From Bacteroidota bacterium (GTDB taxonomy: Bacteria > Bacteroidota > Bacteroidia > Chitinophagales > Chitinophagaceae), in the NCBI GenBank assembly GCA_018268075.1, contig JAFDXH010000035.1:1-55524 (forward strand): a stretch of 55,524 nt of DNA. The letters are read 5' to 3'. Below, piece after piece: positions 8,349 to 16,887 of this stretch. Both the position numbers and the translations under genes were made by a program. The notes beneath the pieces are model-generated. The model saw only the letters and a list, made by a program, of their open reading frames with translations, did not search any database and was not told the DNA's origin. Numbering within the stretch: position 1 is the first letter of the stretch; every line of letters starts with the position of its first letter.

Positions 8349-8377
8349 TTGAAAAAAAGGATTTAAGCAGAAACGAA

Positions 8378-9403
8378 TTATTGATTGGTTTGCTTGGTGG
8401 CTGTAAGGCTGTCTAAGGCTTTCTGGTAGGCTTTGGCATAAACTAAATGCTCCGCATAGGTTGTGGCAAAATCTGAGTATCCTGAGAAGTCTGATCTGGC
8501 TACAAAAAATAAATAGCTTGTAGTAGGGGCATCTAAAACAGCATCAATAGTTTTTATAGAGGGTGTGCAGATGGGGCCGGGTGGTAATCCTGGATTAAGG
8601 TAAGTATTGTAGGGGGATGGATAATTTAGATAACCATGGTAAATTCTTTTTAATTCAAAATTATTCATAGCGAATTTTATTGTAGGATCTGCTGCCAACT
8701 TCATTCCTTTAGATATCCTATTAAGATATACACTTGCAATTGTACCCTTATCGGTTTGCTTGTTGGTTTCTTCTTCTACAATTGAGGCAAGTGTATAGGC
8801 CTGTTTTGGTGTTAGCCCAAGTTTTGTAGCCTTAGCAGTTCTGTCTTCATTCCAGAATTTTTTTGATTCATTATCTAATTTTACAAAAAGCTGTCTAAGG
8901 GGTGTATTCCAATTATATGTATACGTGTTGGGGATGATTGCTGTTATTACTGAGTTGGTGTCTAGCCCTAGTGGTGATAGAGAATCGTTGCTGTTAAAAA
9001 AATCGAGGGTAGGTTGTAATGCTGTCTCAAAATTTGCAGCAAGTTTTTTAGCCAGATCAACTCTTGTGCGTAATTTTATAATTACCAATTTTACAGGTTC
9101 CTGCCGCCCAGATCGTAGCATTTTTATTAAATGATACAGACTCATTCCATTGGTAATTTTGTATTTACCAGGCTTTATATTGTTGTTATATTTTGCTATT
9201 TGTGCAAGGCGGTCAAATATCCATAAGTTTTTTACAAACTCGTTTTGTTTAAGGCTATCTGTAACATCAGAATAGGTACTCCCTGTTTTAATATACAAGA
9301 ATTTTTTATCAGGGTTGTTTACGCCGGTGCCAAAAACTAACCAAGCAAGGATCAGGCCTGCCAGTAATGCTATGAGAAAAATGAATCGAAATATTTTTTT
9401 CAT
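8378..9403 (-). CDS. mltG: Endolytic murein transglycosylase MltG
   Basis: A 341-residue YceG-like protein anchored by one N-terminal membrane helix (about residues 5-25). MltG cleaves nascent glycan strands at the outer face of the inner membrane and is thought to set strand length. The catalytic motif SIVEEETN is at 207-214, with Glu210 as the expected catalytic acid. Other family features are GSTYSDVTDSL near the start (LysM-like domain), AADPTIKFA, YPSPYNTYLNPGLPPGPI and the closing PTTSYLFFVARSD. The length is normal. It follows secG on the minus strand, but a terminator lies between them (9438-9468). Confidence 0.95.
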   Translation of the reverse strand: MKKIFRFIFLIALLAGLILAWLVFGTGVNNPDKKFLYIKTGSTYSDVTDSLKQNEFVKNLWIFDRLAQIAKYNNNIKPGKYKITNGMSLYHLIKMLRSGRQEPVKLVIIKLRTRVDLAKKLAANFETALQPTLDFFNSNDSLSPLGLDTNSVITAIIPNTYTYNWNTPLRQLFVKLDNESKKFWNEDRTAKATKLGLTPKQAYTLASIVEEETNKQTDKGTIASVYLNRISKGMKLAADPTIKFAMNNFELKRIYHGYLNYPSPYNTYLNPGLPPGPICTPSIKTIDAVLDAPTTSYLFFVARSDFSGYSDFATTYAEHLVYAKAYQKALDSLTATKQTNQ

Positions 9404-9437
9404 ATATGTTTTGCTGGATTTTTATGAAATATTTTTT

Positions 9438-9468
9438 AATAAAAAACCCTGGCTTTTTTAAGACAGGG
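9438..9468 (-). terminator. Intrinsic terminator after secG
   Basis: On the minus strand CCCTG…CAGGG forms a stem (9447-9468) with a weaker inner CTT/AAG continuation, followed by six T residues. It separates secG from mltG. Confidence 0.65.
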
Positions 9469-9510
9469 CGTTATGATTTTTTATTTTAATTAATGTTTTG
9501 GCAAAGTAAC

Positions 9511-9861
9511 CTATGGTTGTTGTGGTGTGGCCTGCTGTGGGGCAGATTGCAAAGGCACTGTTTGAGTCTTTGGTGCAAGTGGTGTGCCTACCGGTGCTTC
9601 ATTTATAAGCCTGTCTCTTGAATTTGTTTCGCCAGACTTTGGGATAAATAATGCTGAAGTAAGGCAAAGTATGCCAATAATACCTGCAAATACCCATGTG
9701 CCCTTTTCCAGTATGTCTGTTGTTTGTTTTACACCCATTAATTGATTGCCGAAGCCACCTAAAGAAGAAGTAAGGCCGCCGCCTTTAGGGTTTTGAATCA
9801 AAATAATTACTCCAAGAATGATGGAGGCGAGAATGATAATAGTACCGAATACGAATAGCAT
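9511..9861 (-). CDS. secG: Preprotein translocase subunit SecG
   Basis: A 116-residue protein with two membrane helices (about residues 3-22 and 56-74). The cytoplasmic loop between them (QNPKGGGLTSSLGGFGNQLMG) is the SecG signature. SecG assists the SecYE channel during SecA-driven protein export. A Gln/Pro/Thr-rich tail follows the second helix, as is common in this phylum. The ATG overlaps the stop codon of the upstream TPR gene by one base (TAATG), which implies translational coupling. It ends the miaB-to-secG run and has its own terminator. Confidence 0.95.
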   Translation of the reverse strand: MLFVFGTIIILASIILGVIILIQNPKGGGLTSSLGGFGNQLMGVKQTTDILEKGTWVFAGIIGILCLTSALFIPKSGETNSRDRLINEAPVGTPLAPKTQTVPLQSAPQQATPQQP

Positions 9862-10721
9862 TATTGTTGTTTTAGACTTTCAATTTTGGCTGCAAAGTAA
9901 GCGCTTTTGGCGGGATAAATCAAACTTAATTTTTCGAAAATTTCTACGGCTTTATCAGCCTTTCCCTGTTGCACAAGCACTTCTGCCATTGCTTCTGTTA
10001 TTATTTCCGCATCAGAATTAGACCTTTCTGCCTCTGATTGTACTAATTGTTCAAATCCTTCATTTTGGATGGCCAGTTTAGAGGGATGAATTTTTTTCAT
10101 CACCTTCAGCCATGCAGTAAAGCTTTTTAACTGTTTGCCTAACTTGTCGTTTGAAACGGGTTCTTCAGTAATCTTAATGCCCTGGCTTGCAAAGTAATCT
10201 GTGGTATGAAGTGGCTCAAATATGAGGGCATTGTCAGAAATCTCAATGAGGGCGGGGCTTTCATTGGTGGCTCCTACTTCCAATTTTTCAACTTCCTCGG
10301 AGGCGTGTTGTGGCATTTCTGCTTCCTTAAAATCATGATTGAGAAGAGGGGGCTGGGGCTCTTCATCAATATTTTCATTTATGCTTTCACTTTGTTGTAC
10401 TTCTTTCACCCCTGCATCAGGCAAGGTAGTATGGTTAGGTGCATCTTTTTCCGGAATCGAAATGGCGTAGTGCCCAGAGTTGACATCTTGACGCTGAGCC
10501 ATCCAATCGTCTATCAAAAAATTTACCCATCGGGTATTATTAAAATACAGGAAACTGTTATCGTTGAAACTTAATCTATTTTCAGTTCCATGCTGATAAC
10601 TTCGATATAATAACAACAGCCTTGTATAGGCGCTTTCCGGAAATCTGTTCAGAATATTTTCCAATTCAGCTTTTTCAGGAAAATTTTGAGGAGGGGTTAT
10701 ATTTAAAGTTGATTGAGTCAT
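9861..10721 (-). CDS. Conserved Bacteroidota protein with C-terminal TPR-like repeat
   Basis: A 286-residue soluble protein with no signal peptide or membrane helix. The middle (about residues 95-180) is acidic and probably disordered. The C-terminus (EAMAEVLVQQGKADKAVEIF … YPAKSAYFAAKIESLKQQ) has the helix pattern of a tetratricopeptide repeat. It is joined to both neighbours by one-base TAATG overlaps, with lptE upstream and secG downstream. That tight linkage suggests a shared role in envelope biogenesis or protein export, but no catalytic motif is visible and the function is unknown. I recall the same gene order from other members of the phylum. Confidence 0.85.
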   Translation of the reverse strand: MTQSTLNITPPQNFPEKAELENILNRFPESAYTRLLLLYRSYQHGTENRLSFNDNSFLYFNNTRWVNFLIDDWMAQRQDVNSGHYAISIPEKDAPNHTTLPDAGVKEVQQSESINENIDEEPQPPLLNHDFKEAEMPQHASEEVEKLEVGATNESPALIEISDNALIFEPLHTTDYFASQGIKITEEPVSNDKLGKQLKSFTAWLKVMKKIHPSKLAIQNEGFEQLVQSEAERSNSDAEIITEAMAEVLVQQGKADKAVEIFEKLSLIYPAKSAYFAAKIESLKQQ

Positions 10722-11242
10722 TACCAGTTTGAAAAAATACGGGTGAAAATTGCCTCTATTATATTTTTAGTTACCTTATCGCCAAGATCAGATTCTGCCT
10801 GAGTTAAGGTTTTATTAGCATTAAAGTCGTAATTGTTGGTAAAGTCGGCCTCGAAATTTTGTTTCGGGTCCACATTATTCTTAAAGATAAGATGAAATGT
10901 TACATTTAGCCGGTTAGTACCTGCTGCCTGATTGGCTACACCACTTGTAGTAACGCTATAGTCGGATAGATAACCGCTAATATCATAGTTGGCATCATCA
11001 TCATTTACTTGTCTCAATCTAGTCTGACTGATTATTTTTTGCTTTAAATCTTCTGTAAGTTTGGGAGTTACCTGAGGGTTTACATACCGCGCTTTATTCT
11101 GAAAATAATTTACTCTAAATGTTTTAATGTCAGCAGGGATAGGCGACACATCTTTTGTAGAATACTTACATGTAGCAAAGCAGCAAGTACAAACTACCAA
11201 TCCTAATAACAAATAATGTTTTATTCTTTTTATTAAAGTCAT
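10721..11242 (-). CDS. LptE-like LPS-assembly lipoprotein
   Basis: A 173-residue protein. The N-terminus carries a hydrophobic segment (LLLGLVVCTCCFATC) with several cysteines that can serve as an SPII lipidation site. The body matches the LptE-like family of Bacteroidota: IKTFRVNYFQNKARYVNPQV, then LTEDLKQKIISQTRL and ANYDISGYLSDYSVTTSGV. LptE is an outer-membrane lipoprotein that plugs the LptD barrel and helps insert LPS. Its stop overlaps the start of the TPR gene (TAATG). It lies 32 bp after the sigma-54 activator gene, so the two are probably co-transcribed. Confidence 0.85.
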   Translation of the reverse strand: MTLIKRIKHYLLLGLVVCTCCFATCKYSTKDVSPIPADIKTFRVNYFQNKARYVNPQVTPKLTEDLKQKIISQTRLRQVNDDDANYDISGYLSDYSVTTSGVANQAAGTNRLNVTFHLIFKNNVDPKQNFEADFTNNYDFNANKTLTQAESDLGDKVTKNIIEAIFTRIFSNW

Positions 11243-11274
11243 TAATTCTTTTTATAAATTATTAGCTCCAGATC

Positions 11275-12522
11275 CTATTCATTAATATTATACTCCTTGA
11301 GTTTCCTGTATAAAGTTCTTTCACTAATTCCAAGATCACTTGAGGCATCTTTTCTTTTTCCCCTATGTTTTTTTAGCGCCTTTACTATCAGGTCTTTTTC
11401 TGCATCCATGATGCTTAGAGATTCTTCTACTTCTTGGTGATCATTAATTTCATTTTCGTGCTCGCTCCTGTGATTATTCCCATTATTATTCCAAACTACT
11501 GGCTGTGTAGATGGTAGTGTATTTTGATATACCTCCTGCATTACTGGTTCAGTTTGATAATGGTTCAGATTATTCAGGCTTGCCGGATTTTGAATCGCTT
11601 CAAATAGTAGTCGCTTTAAGTCAGTCACATCTTTTTTTACATCAAAGAAAAGTTTGTATAAAATTTCTCTTTCGTTGGCAAACTCTGTTTGTACTCCTTC
11701 TTTAAAACCGGATGAGGCAAGTACAGGAAGCCTGCTTCTTGAATTGTCTGGTAAATATTTTATCAACTCTTCACTTGTAACCTCTTTGCCGCGCGATAAT
11801 ACAGAAAGTTGCTCAGCCATATTTTTCAATTGCCTTACATTACCTGGCCATGAATAATTGATCAGCATATTTTTAGCTGCCTCATTCAATTGTACAGGTG
11901 GAGATTTATAACGGTCTGCGAAATCTGCTGCAAACTTTCTGAATAATAAAATAATATCCTCTTTTCTATCGCGTAATGCAGGTACGCGGATAGGTACCGT
12001 ATTGAGCCTATAATATAGGTCTTCCCTGAATTTCCCATTATGAATGTATTCCAGCAAATCTTTATTGGTTGCAGCAATTACCCTTACGTCAGTCTTTTGA
12101 ACTTTTGATGAACCCACGCGTATATATTCACCTGTTTCCAGCACTCGCAGCAGGCGTGCCTGAGTGCCAAGGGGCATTTCGCCTATTTCGTCCAAGAAAA
12201 TGGTGCCTCCATTTACAGTTTCAAAGTACCCTTTTCGGCCATCTACTGCTCCTGTAAATGATCCTTTTTCATGCCCAAATAATTCAGAGTCTATGGTGCC
12301 TTCTGGTATAGCACCACAATTGACTGCAATAAAAGGGTTGTGTTTTCTGGCAGATAGTGAATGAATGATTTGAGAAAAAACTTCTTTTCCGACACCACTT
12401 TCACCACTTATTAATACGCTCAGGTCTGTATTAGCAACCTGAATAGCTACATCTAAGGCATAGCTTAAGCCGGGCGAGGAGCCAATTATTCCAAACCTGT
12501 TTCGTATTGATTGCTGATCCAT
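11275..12522 (-). CDS. Sigma-54-dependent transcriptional activator (AAA+ enhancer-binding protein)
   Basis: A 415-residue bacterial enhancer-binding protein lacking a receiver or GAF domain: the AAA+ domain starts almost at the N-terminus. Walker A is GESGVGKE (40-47), the sigma-54 contact loop reads GSFTGA (87-92) in place of the classical GAFTGA, and Walker B is GTIFLDEIGE (106-115). The arginine-finger region follows (FREDLYYRLNTVPI). After a low-complexity linker rich in Asn, Gln and His, a Fis-type helix-turn-helix closes the protein (ASSDLGISERTLYRKLKEYNI). With no sensor domain, activity may be set by amount or by an unseen partner. It sits between miaB and lptE, a conserved place for it in this phylum. 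Confidence 0.93.
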   Translation of the reverse strand: MDQQSIRNRFGIIGSSPGLSYALDVAIQVANTDLSVLISGESGVGKEVFSQIIHSLSARKHNPFIAVNCGAIPEGTIDSELFGHEKGSFTGAVDGRKGYFETVNGGTIFLDEIGEMPLGTQARLLRVLETGEYIRVGSSKVQKTDVRVIAATNKDLLEYIHNGKFREDLYYRLNTVPIRVPALRDRKEDIILLFRKFAADFADRYKSPPVQLNEAAKNMLINYSWPGNVRQLKNMAEQLSVLSRGKEVTSEELIKYLPDNSRSRLPVLASSGFKEGVQTEFANEREILYKLFFDVKKDVTDLKRLLFEAIQNPASLNNLNHYQTEPVMQEVYQNTLPSTQPVVWNNNGNNHRSEHENEINDHQEVEESLSIMDAEKDLIVKALKKHRGKRKDASSDLGISERTLYRKLKEYNINE

Positions 12523-12568
12523 TTATAATAAATATTTTATTTTTTTAATTAGGTACTTTGTCAATTTT

Positions 12569-12583
12569 TTATAGCTGCTATAA
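12569..12583. promoter_or_regulatory. Perfect 7-bp-arm palindrome upstream of the sigma-54 activator gene
   Basis: TTATAGC-T-GCTATAA lies 47 bp upstream of the activator start codon, within AT-rich DNA. The odd-centred symmetry and promoter-proximal position fit a dimeric repressor or activator operator. No T-run follows and the stem is AT-rich, so a terminator is unlikely. Confidence 0.4.
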
Positions 12584-12590
12584 TTTTTCC

Positions 12591-12623
12591 ATTGGTAAAT
12601 AAACATTTTGGAATTTACCTAAT
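12591..12623. repeat. Imperfect inverted repeat between miaB and the activator gene
   Basis: The arms ATTGGTAAAT and ATTTACCTAAT pair over ten bases with one bulge around a 12-nt loop, 16 bp beyond the miaB stop. It may be a weak 3' hairpin of miaB or part of the control region of the downstream gene. Confidence 0.4.
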
Positions 12624-12639
12624 ATTGAGATTTATTTAG

Positions 12640-14058
12640 TCAAGAACATATACTTCCAAGAAGTGTTCCGCCCGTACAGCGATCAATTAATACCTGCACA
12701 TAATCGCCTTTTTTGAATGCCCCTTCTTTTGGAAAAATTACCATTTTATTCTGGTCATTTCTGCCTGCCCAATCTTTTTCACTTTTTTTAGAATCGCCTT
12801 CTATTAGTACCGTTGCTATTTTACCTACTTCTTTTTGCATACTTTTTAAAGAGTGTACTCGATGAATATCTACAATTTCTTGTAGTCTTCTCTTTTTTAT
12901 CTCTAATGTTACGTCATCTTTAAAGCGCCTATCGGCCAGAGTGCCGGGCCTGTTAGAATAATAATACATATAGGCAAGGTCAAATTCACAATACTCGAAG
13001 AGGGAAAGAGTATCCTGGTGGTCTTCTTCTGTTTCAGAACAGAAACCCGAAATCGTATCAGTGCTTAAGCCGCAGCCGGGCAGTATTTCCCTTATGCGGT
13101 CCACCTTTGCCAAATACCATTCACGTGTGTAAGTGCGGTTCATCATTTGTAAAATGCGTGTGCTGCCGCTCTGCACGGGTAAATGTATGTTCTTACAAAT
13201 GTTGTCATATTTTTTTATGGTAAATAAAACATCATCATTAATGTCTTTGGGATGCGATGTGCTAAAGCGCACCCTAAGCAACGGAGATATTTGAGCTACC
13301 ATTTCCATAAGTTGGGCGAACGACACTACCTTTTTATGATCTGGGTCTATCCATTGATAGCTATCTACATTTTGTCCCAATAAGGTTACTTCTCTATATC
13401 CATCATTGAATAATTGCGTACATTCTGAAATTACAGAGTGAGCATCGCGGCTGCGCTCTCTGCCACGGGTAAAAGGTACTACACAAAATGAGCACATATT
13501 ATTGCAACCACGCATAATGCTTACAAAAGCAGTAACCCCATTGCTGTTTAGCCTGATTGGTGAAATATCACTATAAGTTTCTTCACGGCTTAATAATACA
13601 TTTACTCCTTTTTGACCGCTTTCGGCTTCTTCTATTAAATGGGGTAAAGTTCTATACGCGTCTGGCCCAATTACCAGATCCACTAATTTTTCTTCCTCTA
13701 TCAATTTTGATTTCAGTCGCTCAGCCATACAGCCGAGTACGCCTACCAGCACTGATGGATTGTATCGCTTCACTTTCTTGAATTGAGTAAGGCGCTGCCT
13801 GATGGTCTCTTCAGCTTTCTCTCTTATTGAACAAGTGTTTACAAATATCAGGTCGGCTTCCTCAAAGTGTGTAGTTATTCCATAGCCATTATTTTTTAAT
13901 ATGGAAGCCACCACTTCGCTATCTGCAAAGTTCATTGCACATCCATAACTCTCTATATAAAATTTTTTTGAGAAAGGAATTAAGTCCGTTTCTAATGAGG
14001 CAAAAGCTTCGCCCTGCCTACTTTCATCGTGTGTTTTATCTATTGCCAAATCCAACAT
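12640..14058 (-). CDS. miaB: tRNA-2-methylthio-N6-dimethylallyladenosine synthase MiaB
   Basis: A 472-residue radical-SAM methylthiotransferase that converts i6A37 to ms2i6A37 in tRNAs reading UNN codons. The N-terminal UPF0004 domain holds the auxiliary-cluster cysteines C40 ([11 protein letters not shown]), C76 and C110. The radical-SAM cluster is C185-x3-C189-x2-C192 ([22 protein letters not shown]). A C-terminal TRAM domain binds tRNA. The sequence IHLPVQSGS and the Tyr-rich [11 protein letters not shown] stretch support MiaB over MtaB or RimO. It is the first gene of the minus-strand run to secG and has a TATCTTTG -7 element upstream. Confidence 0.95.
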   Translation of the reverse strand: MLDLAIDKTHDESRQGEAFASLETDLIPFSKKFYIESYGCAMNFADSEVVASILKNNGYGITTHFEEADLIFVNTCSIREKAEETIRQRLTQFKKVKRYNPSVLVGVLGCMAERLKSKLIEEEKLVDLVIGPDAYRTLPHLIEEAESGQKGVNVLLSREETYSDISPIRLNSNGVTAFVSIMRGCNNMCSFCVVPFTRGRERSRDAHSVISECTQLFNDGYREVTLLGQNVDSYQWIDPDHKKVVSFAQLMEMVAQISPLLRVRFSTSHPKDINDDVLFTIKKYDNICKNIHLPVQSGSTRILQMMNRTYTREWYLAKVDRIREILPGCGLSTDTISGFCSETEEDHQDTLSLFEYCEFDLAYMYYYSNRPGTLADRRFKDDVTLEIKKRRLQEIVDIHRVHSLKSMQKEVGKIATVLIEGDSKKSEKDWAGRNDQNKMVIFPKEGAFKKGDYVQVLIDRCTGGTLLGSICS

Positions 14059-14081
14059 GAATAACCATTTTTTAAGGAGAG

Positions 14082-14089
14082 CAAAGATA
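14082..14089 (-). promoter_or_regulatory. Candidate -7 promoter element for miaB
   Basis: The minus strand reads TATCTTTG (TAnnTTTG consensus), 23 bp upstream of the miaB ATG. The best -33 candidate is CTG 18 bp further upstream, one base off the TTG consensus. Confidence 0.5.
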
Positions 14090-14176
14090 ATAAAATATGA
14101 ATAGCGACAGTATGGCAGAAAGTTAATAAATGAAACGTATTGCCACCATTTCTAATAATAAACCTGCTTTGTTAGA

Positions 14177-14692
14177 TTAAATTTTGCTAAAGGAGGTAAT
14201 TCGGCTTGCAAGCCAACTTTCCTTCACAGGAATTATCCATTTATGAAGTAATTCTTTTTTTGTTAGAATTGTATTATTGAAATAAAAAGTATCTCCGTTG
14301 ATGTATTCTTCTTCAATAGCTGTATTTACATCATCAAGTGAAATAATCTGAATTCTTTCCTTGACTATAAACGCCAACTGGCTGCGGTCAAAAAATTCAG
14401 TATTAAAATCTTTGCCTAAATTTTTGATGTATTTTATAGAGAAGTCGGTACTGCATCCGCCCACTTGAGTGAGGGTTTCATCGGCCATCAAAACAATAAA
14501 TCTTCCAAATAAAAGCTGAGCAAAATCTCTCACTTTTTCGCCATGGCTGTGCCAGGTATTTCTGAAGGAAACCAACAACTCTTCAATTTGTAAAATCTCA
14601 TCTGGGCTAAACTCTCTGCTGCTTTGATAAATCCAAACCCGTGAAGATTCTGGAAAATCAGATGGGATGTGAGATTTGTAAATTGTATTCAT
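14177..14692 (-). CDS. Conserved hypothetical protein (Bacteroidota)
   Basis: A 171-residue soluble protein without signal peptide, membrane helix or ATP-binding loop. I recall close relatives in Bacteroidota being labelled ABC transporter ATPase, but no Walker A or signature motif is present here, so that label should not be copied. Recognisable stretches are SRVWIYQSSREFSPDEILQI at the N-terminus and GRFIVLMADETLTQVGGCS in the middle. A TAATTTTG element lies only 4 bp upstream of the ATG, so the transcript may have almost no leader. The function is unknown. Confidence 0.8.
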   Translation of the reverse strand: MNTIYKSHIPSDFPESSRVWIYQSSREFSPDEILQIEELLVSFRNTWHSHGEKVRDFAQLLFGRFIVLMADETLTQVGGCSTDFSIKYIKNLGKDFNTEFFDRSQLAFIVKERIQIISLDDVNTAIEEEYINGDTFYFNNTILTKKELLHKWIIPVKESWLASRITSFSKI

Positions 14693-14696
14693 ACAG

Positions 14697-14704
14697 CAAA
14701 ATTA
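14697..14704 (-). promoter_or_regulatory. Candidate -7 element very close to the start codon at 14692
   Basis: The minus strand reads TAATTTTG with its last base 5 nt before the ATG. A TTTG lies 24 bp further upstream, slightly beyond the usual spacing. If real, the mRNA would be leaderless or nearly so. Confidence 0.35.
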
Positions 14705-14848
14705 AAAAAGAATCTAAAAAAGTATTCACAAATTGGGAATTTTTACCCCAAATTTTTAAATAATTTTTATTCCAATTTTTTTTTATGCAGTCATAAAGAA
14801 AAACAAAATGAAGCAGGTAAAAGGTTATGCCCTGTAGCAATATGAAAA

Positions 14849-15919
14849 TTACTTAGCCTGACCCAATCTTTTCAGATACATTACATGAGAATAAATAGCG
14901 CTGGTCATTCTTGGATATTCAATGTAGGTAATACCATATTCAACGCAAGTGCTCTTTATTATCTTACTTATAGCCGGATAGTGTACATGGGATATTCGAG
15001 GAAAAAGATGGTGTTCTATCTGAAAATTCAATCCACCTACAAGCCACGAAATCACCTTATTGCCTGTTGCGAAATTTGCTGTTGTATTTATTTGATGAAT
15101 CGCCCATTCGTTTTCTATTTTATTGGTAACGATATTGGGTAAAGGGAAATCTGTGTGCTCAACTGTATGCGCTAGTTGAAATACTATACTAATTACAAAA
15201 CCAGTGATCATGGTTATTATTAGGAACCCTATAATCCAGGTTTTAAACCCAAGCAGCCAGATTGGTAGCGCCACAAAAGCAAATGCATAAAGCACTTTGG
15301 CGGCCCAGAAAGAGATGTGCTCTTGTAGGGTCATTTTTCTGATAGCGACAGGCCCAATTTTCTTTTTAAAATACTTTTGGTAATCTGTCATAAATATCCA
15401 GATCAGGTGAAGAAGGGTATAAAGAAACCAGAAATAATAATGCTGAAATTTATGCAACCTCATTTTCTTTTGAGTCGTTGCAAACCTTAGCCATGGCCTT
15501 GCTTCGATATCATCATCTACACCATCAATATTTGTATAGGTGTGATGAATGATATTGTGTTTCATATTCCACATGATTGCACTTGCACCCAAAAAGTTAA
15601 GTGAAAAACCCGCCATCTTATTGAGGACTTTATGCTTACTGAAACTTCCATGTGCACCATCGTGCATTACATTAAAGCCGATAGCAGCGGTAAGAAACCC
15701 AAACAAAACACATTCAGGTATCGCAATCCAGATGGAGGGTGTAAAAAATAATAGGTGGATGTAAATAAAAACATAACTAACACATAAAAGTGCTGCTTTA
15801 AAAAGCAAAGAAAAATTGCCTGTCATGGGGCGTTTTCTGTCGGCAAAGTATAGATTTACTCTATTTTTAAGGGTAGTGTGAAAATCGCCTTTGCCTTGCA
15901 TGAATTTAGGAGTAGTCAT
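14849..15919 (-). CDS. Membrane fatty acid desaturase (acyl-lipid / acyl-CoA, front-end type)
   Basis: A 356-residue di-iron membrane desaturase. The three histidine boxes are complete: HDGAH at 86-90, HNIIHH at 121-126 and QIEHH at 300-304. The Gln in place of the first His of box 3 is the mark of the front-end (delta-5/delta-6, linoleoyl-CoA-type) group. Two pairs of membrane helices flank the boxes. It introduces a double bond into membrane acyl chains using O2 and an electron donor. It lies 17 bp downstream of bshB1 on the same strand and is probably co-transcribed with it. The position of the double bond cannot be predicted. Confidence 0.9.
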   Translation of the reverse strand: MTTPKFMQGKGDFHTTLKNRVNLYFADRKRPMTGNFSLLFKAALLCVSYVFIYIHLLFFTPSIWIAIPECVLFGFLTAAIGFNVMHDGAHGSFSKHKVLNKMAGFSLNFLGASAIMWNMKHNIIHHTYTNIDGVDDDIEARPWLRFATTQKKMRLHKFQHYYFWFLYTLLHLIWIFMTDYQKYFKKKIGPVAIRKMTLQEHISFWAAKVLYAFAFVALPIWLLGFKTWIIGFLIITMITGFVISIVFQLAHTVEHTDFPLPNIVTNKIENEWAIHQINTTANFATGNKVISWLVGGLNFQIEHHLFPRISHVHYPAISKIIKSTCVEYGITYIEYPRMTSAIYSHVMYLKRLGQAK

Positions 15920-15936
15920 TTGTTTTTTTTATTATT

Positions 15937-16680
15937 TTAAGTGGTGTGTTTTACCAGCAAATCAAAATTATTAATACCCACAATCTTCGCAGAAATATAA
16001 CCCTCAGCACTCTTCACGCCTATTTGTTTACCAAATTCTTCTGATCTGCTAATCACGTTATTTAAAAATTGTGGTGAGGAAATATATGTTTGTGGTTCAC
16101 CCGATTTATAATCTTTATTAAAAAACTGGCTTTTGTAGCATTTAATGGCTTCAATTTTTTCCTCAATCACATCTGAAATATCTACTACAAAATTTGGTTC
16201 TAAGTATTGATCCTGTATGTAATTAAAAACATAAGCCGGGCGCCACGCTTCCTGATTTTTCCCTTCATAATCTGTCTCAATCTTTTGCAGGCCTGATAAA
16301 AATGCTGAAACTCTTACAAGTTCTGCAGCTCTTCCATGATCAGGATGGCGGTCAGAGGGAGCATTGCATAATACAATCTCTGGCCGGTATTTTCGAAGCA
16401 CCCTGATAATTTTCATCTGGGATTCCTCGTCATTTTTAAAAAAGCCATCTCTCATCTGCAGATTTTCTCTATAGCTAACCTTTAGTACTTTAGCGGCATC
16501 TTCTGCCTCTAATATTCGAGTCTCTGCTGAACCTCTTGTACCTAACTCACCTCTTGTCAGATCTACTATGGCAGTTCGCTTTCCTCTTCTTTGTTCCGAT
16601 AGTAATGTTCCTGCGCAACTTAGCTCTATATCATCAGGATGAACCCCCAATGCAAGAATATCTACTTTATAATCTCTCAA
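15937..16680 (-). CDS. bshB1: Bacillithiol biosynthesis deacetylase BshB1
   Basis: A 247-residue LmbE-like zinc deacetylase. The metal-binding motif is GVHPDDIE at 12-19 (His14, Asp16, Asp17), with a second motif PSDRHPDHGRAAELV in the middle. Family features of BshB1 are ILALGVHPDDIELSCAGTL, DLTRGELGTRG and the C-terminal KSAEGY. BshB1 removes the acetyl group from GlcNAc-malate, the second step in making bacillithiol, the low-molecular-weight thiol used by many Firmicutes and Bacteroidota. BshA and BshC are not in this window. The desaturase gene follows 17 bp downstream. Confidence 0.93.
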   Translation of the reverse strand: MRDYKVDILALGVHPDDIELSCAGTLLSEQRRGKRTAIVDLTRGELGTRGSAETRILEAEDAAKVLKVSYRENLQMRDGFFKNDEESQMKIIRVLRKYRPEIVLCNAPSDRHPDHGRAAELVRVSAFLSGLQKIETDYEGKNQEAWRPAYVFNYIQDQYLEPNFVVDISDVIEEKIEAIKCYKSQFFNKDYKSGEPQTYISSPQFLNNVISRSEEFGKQIGVKSAEGYISAKIVGINNFDLLVKHTT

Positions 16681-16887
16681 TTTTCTTAGACAATTAGTTA
16701 CTTTAAAAATAAAGTGGCTGTAAAGGTAATCTATAATTGAAAGAAGAATATACCAAATAAGGAAAATTAACTAATTTGGAAATCTGAAGAAAGAAATACA
16801 GGCTATAGAAATGGATATTATAATTCGAAGAAAAAAATCAGGTGCAGATTTACTTCCATCCGGGGCGAAGTGGTTCAAGGTAATTAT

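Noticed and set aside
14658-14840. 60-codon minus-strand ORF before the gene at 14692
   Set aside because: It overlaps the better-supported gene in another frame and is AT-rich low-complexity sequence without any motif.
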